Positions 35,047-43,073 of a DNA stretch of 64,000 bases are shown piece by piece; the first letter of the stretch is position 1, and the number at the start of each line of letters is the position of its first letter. Source of the stretch: Allobosea sp. Root483D1 (lineage in GTDB: Bacteria > Pseudomonadota > Alphaproteobacteria > Rhizobiales > Beijerinckiaceae); NCBI RefSeq assembly GCF_001429505.1, contig NZ_LMJW01000001.1, positions 932,606 through 996,605 of the forward strand, in the 5' to 3' direction. Both the position numbers and the translations under genes were made by a program. The notes under the pieces are model-generated. The model saw only the letters and a list, made by a program, of their open reading frames with translations, had not been told where the DNA came from and did no database searches.

Positions 35047-36462
35047 TCACGCTGCCTGCCGGCGCAATGCGTTGCTGCGCAGGCGCGACAGCCAGTCGTC
35101 GATCCGCGCCTGCCCGGCGAGCGACAGCCCCTCGTCGAACAGCGCCCTCGCCTCCTCCCGGGCGAGCGACGGCTCAGCGCGCTGCAGGCAATCGAGCCAT
35201 TTCGCTTCGAGCTGGGGCCCGGTCAGCGGATCCTGCCGCGATCCCGGCGAGGCGGTGATCGTGCGCGACAGGGCGCGGCCGTCGCGCAGACCGAGGGTCA
35301 CGGTAACCGGCGCGCTGCCGAGATCGCTGCCCTTCTGCGCCGCGCCCGCTACCTCGACGACCGTGACGTCGGCCAGGCGCGCCTGGATTTCGGAGCGCAG
35401 CACCGCGGCGTCGGTGAAACTCTTCAGATCGATGCGGCCATCGGCGAGGCTGGCGACCACGGCATAGGGCGCGCTGAAGAGGCCGTTGAGGCCGCTCTTC
35501 GGAGCGGGGTGGATCAGGGGCTTGGTCCCACCCGCGGGCATCTCGACCCGCATGGTGGCGACGTCGTCCAAGGCGAGAGCGTGCTCGCGCCCGAGCGCCA
35601 GCGTCGCCTCGATCATCTTGTGCAGCATGTAGCAGCAGGGATAGCGCTTCTGCTCGAAACCCGGCTCGACGATGGCAAAGGGCTCGCCGAGCGTGAGCCC
35701 GGCCGGCCAGAGATCGGTCTCACCGCCGGAAAACGCGTGCAGGAAGCCCTCGCGCTCGACCGGGTCGGCCGCGCCCTCGACGCCTGCCACCGCAAACCGC
35801 ACGGCGCGCAGTCCGTTCGCGGCGGCGATGCCGACATGCAGCGACTTCACCATCGAGCCGAAGTTCTTGCGCAGGCCGGACGACATGCTGGCGGCGATCG
35901 CCAGGGCATGGCGCGTGCGGCCTTCATCGAGCCTCGCCAGCCTGGCGCAGGCCGCCGCCGCACCGACGGCACCCAGGGTCGCAGTGGCATGGAAACCCAG
36001 GGCGTAATGGCGGAAGCCCATGGCCTGGCCGAGCCGGATCAGCACCTCCGTCCCGATCGCGAAGGCCTCGAGCAGATCGCGCCCGCTCGCCTGGCCGCGC
36101 GGCACCGCCGCCAGCAGGGCCGAGAGCACCGGCGCACTCGGATGGCAGACGGTCAGCATGCTGACATCGTCATAGTCGAGCACATGGCTCGCCATGCCGA
36201 ACAGCATCGCGGCATCGTCGGCACGATAGCTGGCATCGCTCCAGAAGGAGGGCACGGCGCCAACGCGTGCCTCGGGCTCGAGCGCCCTTTGCAACGCGGC
36301 CAGGCCGGGCTCGACGCCACCAGCAATGGTCACGGCCAGTGTGTCGAGCACGGCCGGAACCGCCTGCGCGATCACGACTTCATCCACCGTGGCGGAAGTC
36401 ACGAAGCGGACGAGGTCCTGCGTCGCCGATGCGGCGGGCTGGCTGCCGGGTTGAAGCGTCAT
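35047..36462 (-). CDS. MmgE/PrpD family protein
   Basis: A 471-residue protein. The start is the ATG at 36462, preceded by GGAGGGCC; the frame continues upstream into the acyl-CoA dehydrogenase gene, which is not real coding. Family marks: an N-terminal helical part with AVLDTLAVTIAGG, then HVLDYDDVSMLTVCHPSAPVL, ALGFHATATLGAVGAAAA, and the two-domain arrangement of 2-methylcitrate dehydratase and cis-aconitate decarboxylase. Members dehydrate, decarboxylate or epimerise small di- and tricarboxylic acids. Its place in a CoA operon suggests that it makes or reshapes the dicarboxylate that is then activated by the CoA-transferase. Confidence 0.92.
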   Translation of the reverse strand: MTLQPGSQPAASATQDLVRFVTSATVDEVVIAQAVPAVLDTLAVTIAGGVEPGLAALQRALEPEARVGAVPSFWSDASYRADDAAMLFGMASHVLDYDDVSMLTVCHPSAPVLSALLAAVPRGQASGRDLLEAFAIGTEVLIRLGQAMGFRHYALGFHATATLGAVGAAAACARLARLDEGRTRHALAIAASMSSGLRKNFGSMVKSLHVGIAAANGLRAVRFAVAGVEGAADPVEREGFLHAFSGGETDLWPAGLTLGEPFAIVEPGFEQKRYPCCYMLHKMIEATLALGREHALALDDVATMRVEMPAGGTKPLIHPAPKSGLNGLFSAPYAVVASLADGRIDLKSFTDAAVLRSEIQARLADVTVVEVAGAAQKGSDLGSAPVTVTLGLRDGRALSRTITASPGSRQDPLTGPQLEAKWLDCLQRAEPSLAREEARALFDEGLSLAGQARIDDWLSRLRSNALRRQAA

Positions 36463-36485
36463 CGCGGCCCTCCGGGCGGTTGCTG

Positions 36486-37646
36486 TCAGTAGGAGCGGGG
36501 CATCCCGAGCGCGTGCTGAGCGACCTGCGCCAGGATCAAATTGTTGGAGATCGGCGCCGTGCGGAACAGGCGCGCCTCCTTCCACTTGCGTTCGACATGG
36601 TATTCGCAGGCGACGCCGTAGCCGCCGAAGGTGGTCATGCAGGCCTCGGCAGCCTCCCAACTCGCCTCGGTCGCTAGGTATTTTGCCATGCTGGTCTCGG
36701 TGCCGCAGGGCTTGCCCTGGTCGAACAGGGCGGCCGCCCGGTTGCGCATGAGCTCCGCCGCCTGGACGTTCATATGGGCCTTGGCGATCGGGAACTGGAT
36801 GCCCTGGTTCTGGCCGATCGGCCGGTCGAAGACGCGGCGCTCGCCGGCATAGCGCGACGCCTGCTCAACGAACCATTTGCCGTCGCCGAGCGCCTCGCTG
36901 CTGACCAGCAGGCGTTCGGAATTGAGGGAGTCCAGGAGGTAGTGGAAGCCCTTGCCCTCCTCGCCGATGCGGTCCTCCTCGCCGACCTCGAGATTGTCGA
37001 TGAAGACCTCGTTGGTGTGGTGGTTCATCATGGTGCGGATCGGCCTGCCCTTGAGAGAGGCGCCGGCCTTGGCGATGTCGACGAGGAAGAGGCTAAGCCC
37101 CTCGGTCTTTTTGGCGACCTCCTCGATCGGCGTGGTGCGCGCGATCAGCAGGTACATGTGCGACTGGAAATAGCGCGAGGTCCAGATCTTCTGGCCGTTG
37201 ATGACGTAGCCGCCCGGCACCTTCCGCGCGAAGGTCTTGATCTTCAGGGTATTCGAGCCGGCATCCGGCTCAGTCACGCCGAAGGCCTGCAGCCGCAGGC
37301 TGCCATCGGCGATCTTCGGCAGGTATCTGCGCTTCTGGGCGTCGCTGCCGTGATTGAGCAGCGAGCCCATCGTGTACATCTGGGCATGGCAGGCGGCGCC
37401 GTTGCCGCCCGAGCGGTTGACTTCCTCCAGGATGATGCAGCCGTCGAGGACGCCGAGCCCGGAGCCGCCATAGGCCTGCGGAATCAGCGCCGCGAGCCAG
37501 CCGGCCTCCGTCATGGCCTGGACGAAGGCCTCCGGGTAGGCGGCCTGCTCGTCGCAGGCCAGCCAGTAATCCGGCCCGTAGCCGGCACAGAGCCTGCGCA
37601 CCGCTTCGCGGATCTCTTGTTGTGTCTCGGTGTAGTCGAAGTCCAT
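36486..37646 (-). CDS. acyl-CoA dehydrogenase family protein
   Basis: A 386-residue flavoprotein of normal length; the ATG at 37646 (MDFDYTETQQEIREAV) is the typical family start. FAD and substrate motifs: FGVTEPDAGSNT and the substrate-binding helix, then CMTTFGGYGVACEYHVER near the end. The usual catalytic Glu in the YEGT motif is replaced (TAPISNN), but a Glu stands at position 244 in LNSERLL, where isovaleryl-CoA and long-chain dehydrogenases have their base. This suggests a branched or bulky acyl-CoA substrate. It lies between the CoA-transferase and MmgE/PrpD genes with gaps of 22-25 bp. Confidence 0.93.
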   Translation of the reverse strand: MDFDYTETQQEIREAVRRLCAGYGPDYWLACDEQAAYPEAFVQAMTEAGWLAALIPQAYGGSGLGVLDGCIILEEVNRSGGNGAACHAQMYTMGSLLNHGSDAQKRRYLPKIADGSLRLQAFGVTEPDAGSNTLKIKTFARKVPGGYVINGQKIWTSRYFQSHMYLLIARTTPIEEVAKKTEGLSLFLVDIAKAGASLKGRPIRTMMNHHTNEVFIDNLEVGEEDRIGEEGKGFHYLLDSLNSERLLVSSEALGDGKWFVEQASRYAGERRVFDRPIGQNQGIQFPIAKAHMNVQAAELMRNRAAALFDQGKPCGTETSMAKYLATEASWEAAEACMTTFGGYGVACEYHVERKWKEARLFRTAPISNNLILAQVAQHALGMPRSY

Positions 37647-37671
37647 CTCTCGCCTCGTCCCGGCCCGCGGC

Positions 37672-38865
37672 TCAGCCGATGATTCCGGCGTCGCGCAACT
37701 GCGCGAGCCGCTGTGTTCCGACGCCGAACTCGGCCAGCACCGCAGCCGTGTCGGCGCCCAGCCCCGGCGGAGATCGCGGCGGGCCGTTGCGCTTGCCACC
37801 CAGCCTGAGCGGCAGCGCCACCACGCGGTGGTCCGACACGCCCTCGACCGGCATGTCCGCGATCATCTCCGATGCCAGAACCTGCTCGTTCCCGAGCATC
37901 TGCGAGACGTCGTGCATCTCGCTGCAGGGCGCTCCGGCCCGGCGCAGGCGCGCGACGATCTCCCCGGTCGGGAACTGCAAGGTCAGGGCCGTGACGGCGA
38001 GGCACAGTGCCTCGCGATTGGCCACGCGCAGCGGGTTCGTCACGAAGCGCGGATCGTCCGCGAGGGCGGGATCGCCCAGCCCCTCGCAGACGCGCCGGAA
38101 CAGGCCGTCATTGCCGGCGGCGATGAAGACCTGCCCGTCCGCCGACTGGAACAGCTCATAAGGAGCGGTCATCGCCATGGCCGAGCCCATCTTGCGCGGC
38201 AGCTTGCCGGTGGCGAGATAGCTCGCGACGAAGACGGTCATCCAGTTGACGCCGGTGTCGAGCAGGCTGGCCTCGACCGTCAGTCCCCGGCCGGTCCTGG
38301 CGCGCTCGACGATCCCGGCGAAGATGCCGAGCGCCGCCCACATGCCGGTCCCGATATCGATCAGCGATACGCCGACGCGCACGGGGCCGTCGCCCTCGCT
38401 GCCGGTCACGCTCATCACCCCGGTGAAGGCCTGCATGAGCGGGTCGTAGCCCGGCAGCCGGCTCAGCGGGCCGCTCTGGCCGAAGGCGCTGATCGCGCAA
38501 TGGATCAGGCGCGGATTGAGCACCATCAGCTCGTCCGCGCCGAAGCCGCGCGCCTCGGCGCTGCCGGGCTTCATCGCATGGATGAAGATGTCGGCTCCCG
38601 CGACCAGCTCGCGCAGCAGGGCGACGCCGTCCGGCGTGTCGAGATCGATGCAGATGCTGCGCTTGTTGCGGTTGAGCGACAGGAAGGTCGAGGACTGGCC
38701 GCCGATCTCCGGCGGGCGCCAGTCGCGCGTGTCGTCGCCGCGGCCCGGCCGCTCGACCTTGATGACCTCGGCGCCGAAATCACCGAGCACCTGGGTGCAG
38801 AAGGGGCCGGCCACGTTCTGCGTCAGGTCCACGACCTTCAGCCCGGCCAGAACGGATTCGATCAT
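37672..38865 (-). CDS. CaiB/BaiF family III CoA-transferase
   Basis: A 397-residue enzyme, first gene of the seven-gene operon. Family marks: KVVDLTQNVAGPFCTQVLGDFGAEVIKVE at the N-terminus (read in parts), DTRDWRPP, LNRNKRSICIDL, and SAFGQSGPLSRLPGYD followed by SLIDIGTGMWA, which carries the likely catalytic Asp. Family III enzymes move CoA from a donor such as succinyl-CoA to a carboxylic acid. Here it should activate the imported acid for dehydrogenation by the next gene product. The promoter region with GntR-type sites lies just upstream. Confidence 0.93.
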   Translation of the reverse strand: MIESVLAGLKVVDLTQNVAGPFCTQVLGDFGAEVIKVERPGRGDDTRDWRPPEIGGQSSTFLSLNRNKRSICIDLDTPDGVALLRELVAGADIFIHAMKPGSAEARGFGADELMVLNPRLIHCAISAFGQSGPLSRLPGYDPLMQAFTGVMSVTGSEGDGPVRVGVSLIDIGTGMWAALGIFAGIVERARTGRGLTVEASLLDTGVNWMTVFVASYLATGKLPRKMGSAMAMTAPYELFQSADGQVFIAAGNDGLFRRVCEGLGDPALADDPRFVTNPLRVANREALCLAVTALTLQFPTGEIVARLRRAGAPCSEMHDVSQMLGNEQVLASEMIADMPVEGVSDHRVVALPLRLGGKRNGPPRSPPGLGADTAAVLAEFGVGTQRLAQLRDAGIIG

Positions 38866-38914
38866 GATGTCCCTGTCCGCCGCTTGCCCGCGGGCAACCT
38901 CAGCGGCCGCGGTC

Positions 38915-38990
38915 TATTTGTTCGACGAATATGGCAGAGAGAGATCGAGATCAAGTGGTGAGACCCATGCGACTCACATTAATGTCGAAT
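38915..38990. promoter_or_regulatory. divergent promoter region with candidate GntR operators
   Basis: The 273-bp gap between the CoA-transferase gene and the GntR gene is AT-rich. It holds an imperfect 17-bp palindrome, TATTTGTTCGACGAATA (38915-38931), whose centre fits the T-N-GT-N3-AC-N-A pattern of GntR/FadR operators. It also has a perfect palindrome ACATTAATGT (38976-38985) overlapping ATGTCGAAT (38982-38990). The words TTGTTCGAC and ATGTCGAAT both recur before the LivK-type gene. Binding by the adjacent GntR protein is inference. Confidence 0.5.
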
Positions 38991-39138
38991 AATATAATCC
39001 GCAGGCTGCGCAGGTCGCCGCCAAGCCGGGGCTGAAAATGGCAAACGGCGTAAAGCCGCAATATGTCCGCCGCCGGCGCTTGCCATTCCCTTCGTCCGAT
39101 GCCTAGCATCGCGGCCCCGGGCTCAATCATTCGGCACT

Positions 39139-39861
39139 ATGGACAAGCAGCAGTCAGGCTCACGGCACGCCGCACTCGCGGCCGAATTGTCGGAGGAAAT
39201 CGCCAGGGGGCTCTATCCGCTCGGCGCGCGCTTCCCGAGCGAGCAGGAGCTGCAGGAGCGCTTCGACGTCGGCCGCCACACCATCCGCGAGGCGATGAAG
39301 GCCCTGACCGAGCAGGGACTGCTGGGACGCCGCCGCAAGACCGGTACCGTCGTGCTCTCGCACAAGCCCGTCTCGCACTATGTGCACAGCATGCGCGACA
39401 TCCGCAGCCTGTTCGATTTCGCCCATAGCACGACGCTCGACATCCACTATGAGGGCTTCGTCACCGGCTCGGACGAATTCTCGCAGCTCCCCGACAAGCG
39501 CTGGTTCCGGGTCGCGGGCCTGCGCTCGACCCGCAGCGACGGTGCTCCGCTCTGCTGGTCCGAGGTGGCGGTGCCCGAGCGCTTCACACCGGACCGCGAC
39601 AACGTCCAGCGCGGCGACAGGGCGATCTACGAGATCGTGCTCGAGCAATTCGGCCTGCGCCTCGACCATGTCGAGCAGGCGATCACGGCGACGAATCTCT
39701 CACCGAAGCTCGCTGCGGTGCTCAAGGCCCAGCCGCACAGCGCCGCGCTGATGGTCAAGCGCCGCTATGTCGCGCACCCGAACACGATCTTCGAGATCTC
39801 GCACAACATCTACCCGGCCGAGCGCTTCTCAATGCACAGCATCATCCGCCAGAGAGCCTGA
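39139..39861 (+). CDS. GntR family transcriptional regulator with UTRA domain
   Basis: A 240-residue regulator. Residues 10-75 are the winged helix of GntR proteins (FPSEQELQERFDVGRHTIREAMKAL in parts, then QGLLGRRRKTGTVV). Residues about 95-235 are a UTRA ligand domain of the HutC group, ending ISHNIYPAERF. UTRA domains bind small acids, sugars or acyl compounds. It is divergent from the acyl-CoA operon and very likely controls it; candidate operators lie in the gap. Its 3' end overlaps the AraC gene on the other strand by 33 bp. Confidence 0.93.
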   Translation: MDKQQSGSRHAALAAELSEEIARGLYPLGARFPSEQELQERFDVGRHTIREAMKALTEQGLLGRRRKTGTVVLSHKPVSHYVHSMRDIRSLFDFAHSTTLDIHYEGFVTGSDEFSQLPDKRWFRVAGLRSTRSDGAPLCWSEVAVPERFTPDRDNVQRGDRAIYEIVLEQFGLRLDHVEQAITATNLSPKLAAVLKAQPHSAALMVKRRYVAHPNTIFEISHNIYPAERFSMHSIIRQRA

Positions 39862-40665
39862 CGGCGGCAGCACCGTCGTCGCCAGCGTCCGGCGCATCAT
39901 GTCGCGCAGCGCGTTGGGGCTGCGATAGCCGGCGCTGCGCGCCGCCTCGCGCAGCGACATGCCGTCGGCCTGCATCGTCAAGGTGTGGAGGATGCGCAGG
40001 CGCCGACGCCATTCGGCGAAGCTGAGGCCCGTCTCCGCACGGAACCGGCGGGTGAAGGTCGAGCGGCTGACGCCGACCTGCTCGGCCCAGCCGTCGAGGT
40101 CGAGGTCGAGCGCCGGCTTCTGCACCATGTCGCGCGCCAGCTTGCGCAGTCGCGGCGCCCGCGGCATCGGCAGGGCGATGTGGATTTCGGTGGCGCCGAC
40201 GATCTCCTCGACGATCAGCGCCGCGAGATGACCGCCGCGGCCATTGGGCTCGTAGAGCAGCGGCCCGCTCGCCAGCGCCCGTAGCGTGACGTCGAGCAGC
40301 TCCGACACGGCGATGACCCGGCAGTTGCGCGGCACGGCCTCGCCGAGCACCTCGTCGGTCAGGAAGGCGGCTCGCATCTCGCAGCAGCCATAGGCCGCAA
40401 GCTCGTGCGGGACATCGGCCGGTATCAGCAGGGCATGCCCGGCCGGCACGGTCCAGGTTCCGGCTTCGGTATGGAGCACGAGCAGCCCGCCGGAGGCGTG
40501 CAGCAACTCGGTGCGGCGGTGGCTGTGCCAGCGTGTCTTCGCGCCGCTGCGGAACGCCTGATGCAGCACCGTGACCGGGCGCGGCGTCTCCTCGTCGAGA
40601 GGGAGCCGGTCAACGGTCGGGGGCTCGGCCTGACCCGAATACGGTGCTTTTGTCAAAATCTGCAT
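39829..40665 (-). CDS. AraC family transcriptional regulator with cupin sensor domain
   Basis: A 278-residue protein from the ATG at 40665; a TTG four codons up is less likely. The N-terminal half is a cupin (TRWHSHRRTELLHA, then TVPAGHALLIPADVPHEL). The C-terminal 100 residues form the double helix-turn-helix of AraC proteins (DLDGWAEQVGVSRSTFTRRF, then MSLREAARSAGYRSPNALRDM). It is divergent from a TonB-dependent siderophore receptor; such regulators often sense a siderophore and turn on its receptor. A 31-bp imperfect palindrome lies in the gap. The 3' end overlaps the GntR gene by 33 bp. Confidence 0.92.
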   Translation of the reverse strand: MQILTKAPYSGQAEPPTVDRLPLDEETPRPVTVLHQAFRSGAKTRWHSHRRTELLHASGGLLVLHTEAGTWTVPAGHALLIPADVPHELAAYGCCEMRAAFLTDEVLGEAVPRNCRVIAVSELLDVTLRALASGPLLYEPNGRGGHLAALIVEEIVGATEIHIALPMPRAPRLRKLARDMVQKPALDLDLDGWAEQVGVSRSTFTRRFRAETGLSFAEWRRRLRILHTLTMQADGMSLREAARSAGYRSPNALRDMMRRTLATTVLPPSGSLADDAVH

Positions 40666-40746
40666 GGGATTGACCAAACTTGATCCGATCTCGGTCGATT
40701 CTGAGCCACGCCCGCGAAAGGGGCGAAGTTATAATATTGACGGATG

Positions 40747-40777
40747 GAGCCAGTTTAAAACCAATCTAAATTGGCTC
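40747..40777. promoter_or_regulatory. 31-bp imperfect palindrome in the AraC/TonB-receptor gap
   Basis: GAGCCAGTTT (40747-40756) pairs with AAATTGGCTC (40768-40777) with one mismatch. A shorter perfect repeat CCAAT-CTAA-ATTGG (40761-40774) overlaps it. The gap is unusually AT-rich, with TATAAT at 40730-40735. It sits 63 bp before the receptor start at 40840. An operator for the AraC protein or for an iron regulator (Fur, RirA or Irr) is plausible; it does not clearly match a Fur box. Confidence 0.45.
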
Positions 40778-40839
40778 GTAATCAATAATAATGAAGCAAT
40801 AGCATAAGCAATTCAAGACTGATCGGGGCAGTATACCAT

Positions 40840-43068
40840 ATGGGCGGCGAGTTGGTGTCGAAGCGGATTTCGCGCGGGGGCGAACGGATTCATCGGATGA
40901 GGCTGCGGGATGTCTCGCTCGCGGCGATTTTCATTGCCTTGACGGTTCCGGCCGCGGCTCAGCAGGCAACGCCCGCGATCCGGCTCGACACGATCGAGGT
41001 GCAGGGCAATGGCGAGCGCGCCAACGGGCCGGTCAACGGCTATGTCGCGACCCGCAGCGCCAGCGGATCCAAGACCGATACGCCGATCCTGGAAGTGCCG
41101 CAGACGGTCAACGTCGTCACTGCCGACCAGATCAGGGCGCAGGGCGCCCAGAGCGTCAGCGAGGCGCTGCGCTATACCGCAGGCGTGCGCGGCGAGGTCT
41201 ATGGCGGCGCATCGCAATTCGACAGCTACACGCAGATCCGCGGCTTCAAGGGCGATCTCTTCCTCGACGGGACACGCCTGCCCGATGGCGCCGCCACCGC
41301 CGACTGGACGACCTCGGTGATCGAGCCCTACGGGCTCGAGCGCGTCGAGGTGCTGAAAGGTCCCTCCTCGGTGCTCTATGGCCAGAGCGGTCCCGGCGGC
41401 CTCGTCAACATGGTCAGCAAGCGCCCGACCGCGACGCCCTTCCGCGAGATTCAGCTCCAGACCGGCAGCTATGGCCGCCTGCAGGGCGCCTTCGACCTGT
41501 CCGGCCCGATTGATCCGCAGGGCCGGTTCCTCTATCGCCTGACCGGGCTCGGCCGGATGTCGGAGACGCAGACCGACTTCATCGACGACGACCGCATCTT
41601 CATCGCGCCGGCCTTCACCTGGCGGCCGAGCACCGACACGACGCTGACCGTGATGGGCCAGTACCTGCGCGAGCGCGACGGCAAGACCAGCTTCAACTAT
41701 CTGCCGACCTCCGGCACGCTCTATCCCAACCGCGTCAATGGCCGCCTGCCCTGGAACCGCTATGCCGGCGAGCCGGGCTTCGACCGGTTCGAGCGCGATC
41801 AGGGCTCGATCGGTTATGCCTTCGAGCACCGCTTCAACGATAGCCTGAGCTTCAGCCAGAACCTGCGCTACACCCAGAACGACGTCTATCTGCGCGCGCT
41901 GAACCGCAATGGCGAGCTGCTCGCGGACAATCGCACGCTGAACCGCGCCGCCTTCCGGATCGATGCGGCGGCGCGCGCCTTCACCCTCGACAACCGGCTG
42001 GAGGCGAAGTTCGGCACCGGGCCGCTGTCGCATACCGCCCTCATCGGCCTCGATTACCGCAACGAGATCAGCCAGTACGATGTCGGCCGCGGCCCGGCCG
42101 CCTCGATCCAGATCTTCAACCCGGTCTATGGCGCGGCGATCGCCGATCCCGGCATCAACTTCCAGCGCAAGGATGCGGAGCTGCGCCAGCTCGGCTTCTA
42201 TCTCCAGGACCAGATCAAGTTCGAGCGCTGGATCGCGACCCTCTCCGGCCGCTACGACATCGCCGACACCAAGACGCGCACCCACACGCTGACGACCAAT
42301 GCGCTGGTGCGCTCCAGGACGAGCGACCGCGCCTTCAGCGGCCGCGCCGGCCTGAGCTATGTCTTCGACAATGGCCTCGCGCCCTATGTCAGCGTCTCGA
42401 CCTCGTTCCAGCCGACGGCCGAGACCGACTTCTTCGGCGGCGCCTTCAAGCCGCTGACGGCGACGCAATACGAGGCCGGCATCAAGTACCAGCCGAGCTG
42501 GATCGACGCCTCGCTGACCGCGGCGGTGTTCGACATCCGCCAGCAGAACACGCCATCGGGCGACCCCAACCCGGCCCATCCCTTCGCCCGCGTCCAGCTC
42601 GGCGAAGTCGCGGTGCGCGGCTTCGACATCGAGGCGCGGGCGCAATTGACGGAAGGCCTCGGCCTGATCGCCTCCTATGCCTTCCTCGACCACGAGATCA
42701 GCAAGAGCTCGGTCATCACCGATATCGGCAAGCGCCTGCCGGCGACACCGATGCATCAGGGCTCGCTCTGGGCCGACTACACCCTTCAAGGCGGGCCGCT
42801 CGCCGGGTTCGGTTTCGGCGGCGGCATCCGCTTCGTCGGCAGCACCTACGACACCGCCAACACGGTCCGGATCCCCTCCTACACGCTGGTCGACGCCAGC
42901 CTGAGTTATGATCTCGGCAAGGCGCTGTCGGCGCTGAACGGGGCCAAGCTCTCGGTCGTCGCCAAGAATCTGTTCGACCGCTACTACGTCTCGCAATGCG
43001 GCAACGTGCCGGGCTGCACGCTCGGCTCCCGCCGCAGCGTGCTGGCGACGCTGACCTATCGCTGGTGA
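40840..43068 (+). CDS. TonB-dependent siderophore receptor (FhuA-like)
   Basis: A 742-residue outer-membrane receptor if started at 40840; the ATG at 40897 gives a cleaner 22-residue signal peptide (LAAIFIALTVPAAAQ) and may be the true start. A possible TonB box is DTIEVQ. The plug domain runs from about ILEVPQTVNVVT to VNMVSKRP, with the family marks TQIRGF and VEVLKGPSSVLYGQSGPGGLVN. The rest is a 22-strand barrel ending in aromatic YRW. It imports ferric siderophores, most likely hydroxamates, using TonB energy. It is divergent from an AraC regulator and followed 5 bp later by a matching binding-protein gene. Confidence 0.94.
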   Translation: MGGELVSKRISRGGERIHRMRLRDVSLAAIFIALTVPAAAQQATPAIRLDTIEVQGNGERANGPVNGYVATRSASGSKTDTPILEVPQTVNVVTADQIRAQGAQSVSEALRYTAGVRGEVYGGASQFDSYTQIRGFKGDLFLDGTRLPDGAATADWTTSVIEPYGLERVEVLKGPSSVLYGQSGPGGLVNMVSKRPTATPFREIQLQTGSYGRLQGAFDLSGPIDPQGRFLYRLTGLGRMSETQTDFIDDDRIFIAPAFTWRPSTDTTLTVMGQYLRERDGKTSFNYLPTSGTLYPNRVNGRLPWNRYAGEPGFDRFERDQGSIGYAFEHRFNDSLSFSQNLRYTQNDVYLRALNRNGELLADNRTLNRAAFRIDAAARAFTLDNRLEAKFGTGPLSHTALIGLDYRNEISQYDVGRGPAASIQIFNPVYGAAIADPGINFQRKDAELRQLGFYLQDQIKFERWIATLSGRYDIADTKTRTHTLTTNALVRSRTSDRAFSGRAGLSYVFDNGLAPYVSVSTSFQPTAETDFFGGAFKPLTATQYEAGIKYQPSWIDASLTAAVFDIRQQNTPSGDPNPAHPFARVQLGEVAVRGFDIEARAQLTEGLGLIASYAFLDHEISKSSVITDIGKRLPATPMHQGSLWADYTLQGGPLAGFGFGGGIRFVGSTYDTANTVRIPSYTLVDASLSYDLGKALSALNGAKLSVVAKNLFDRYYVSQCGNVPGCTLGSRRSVLATLTYRW

Positions 43069-43073
43069 GAAGG

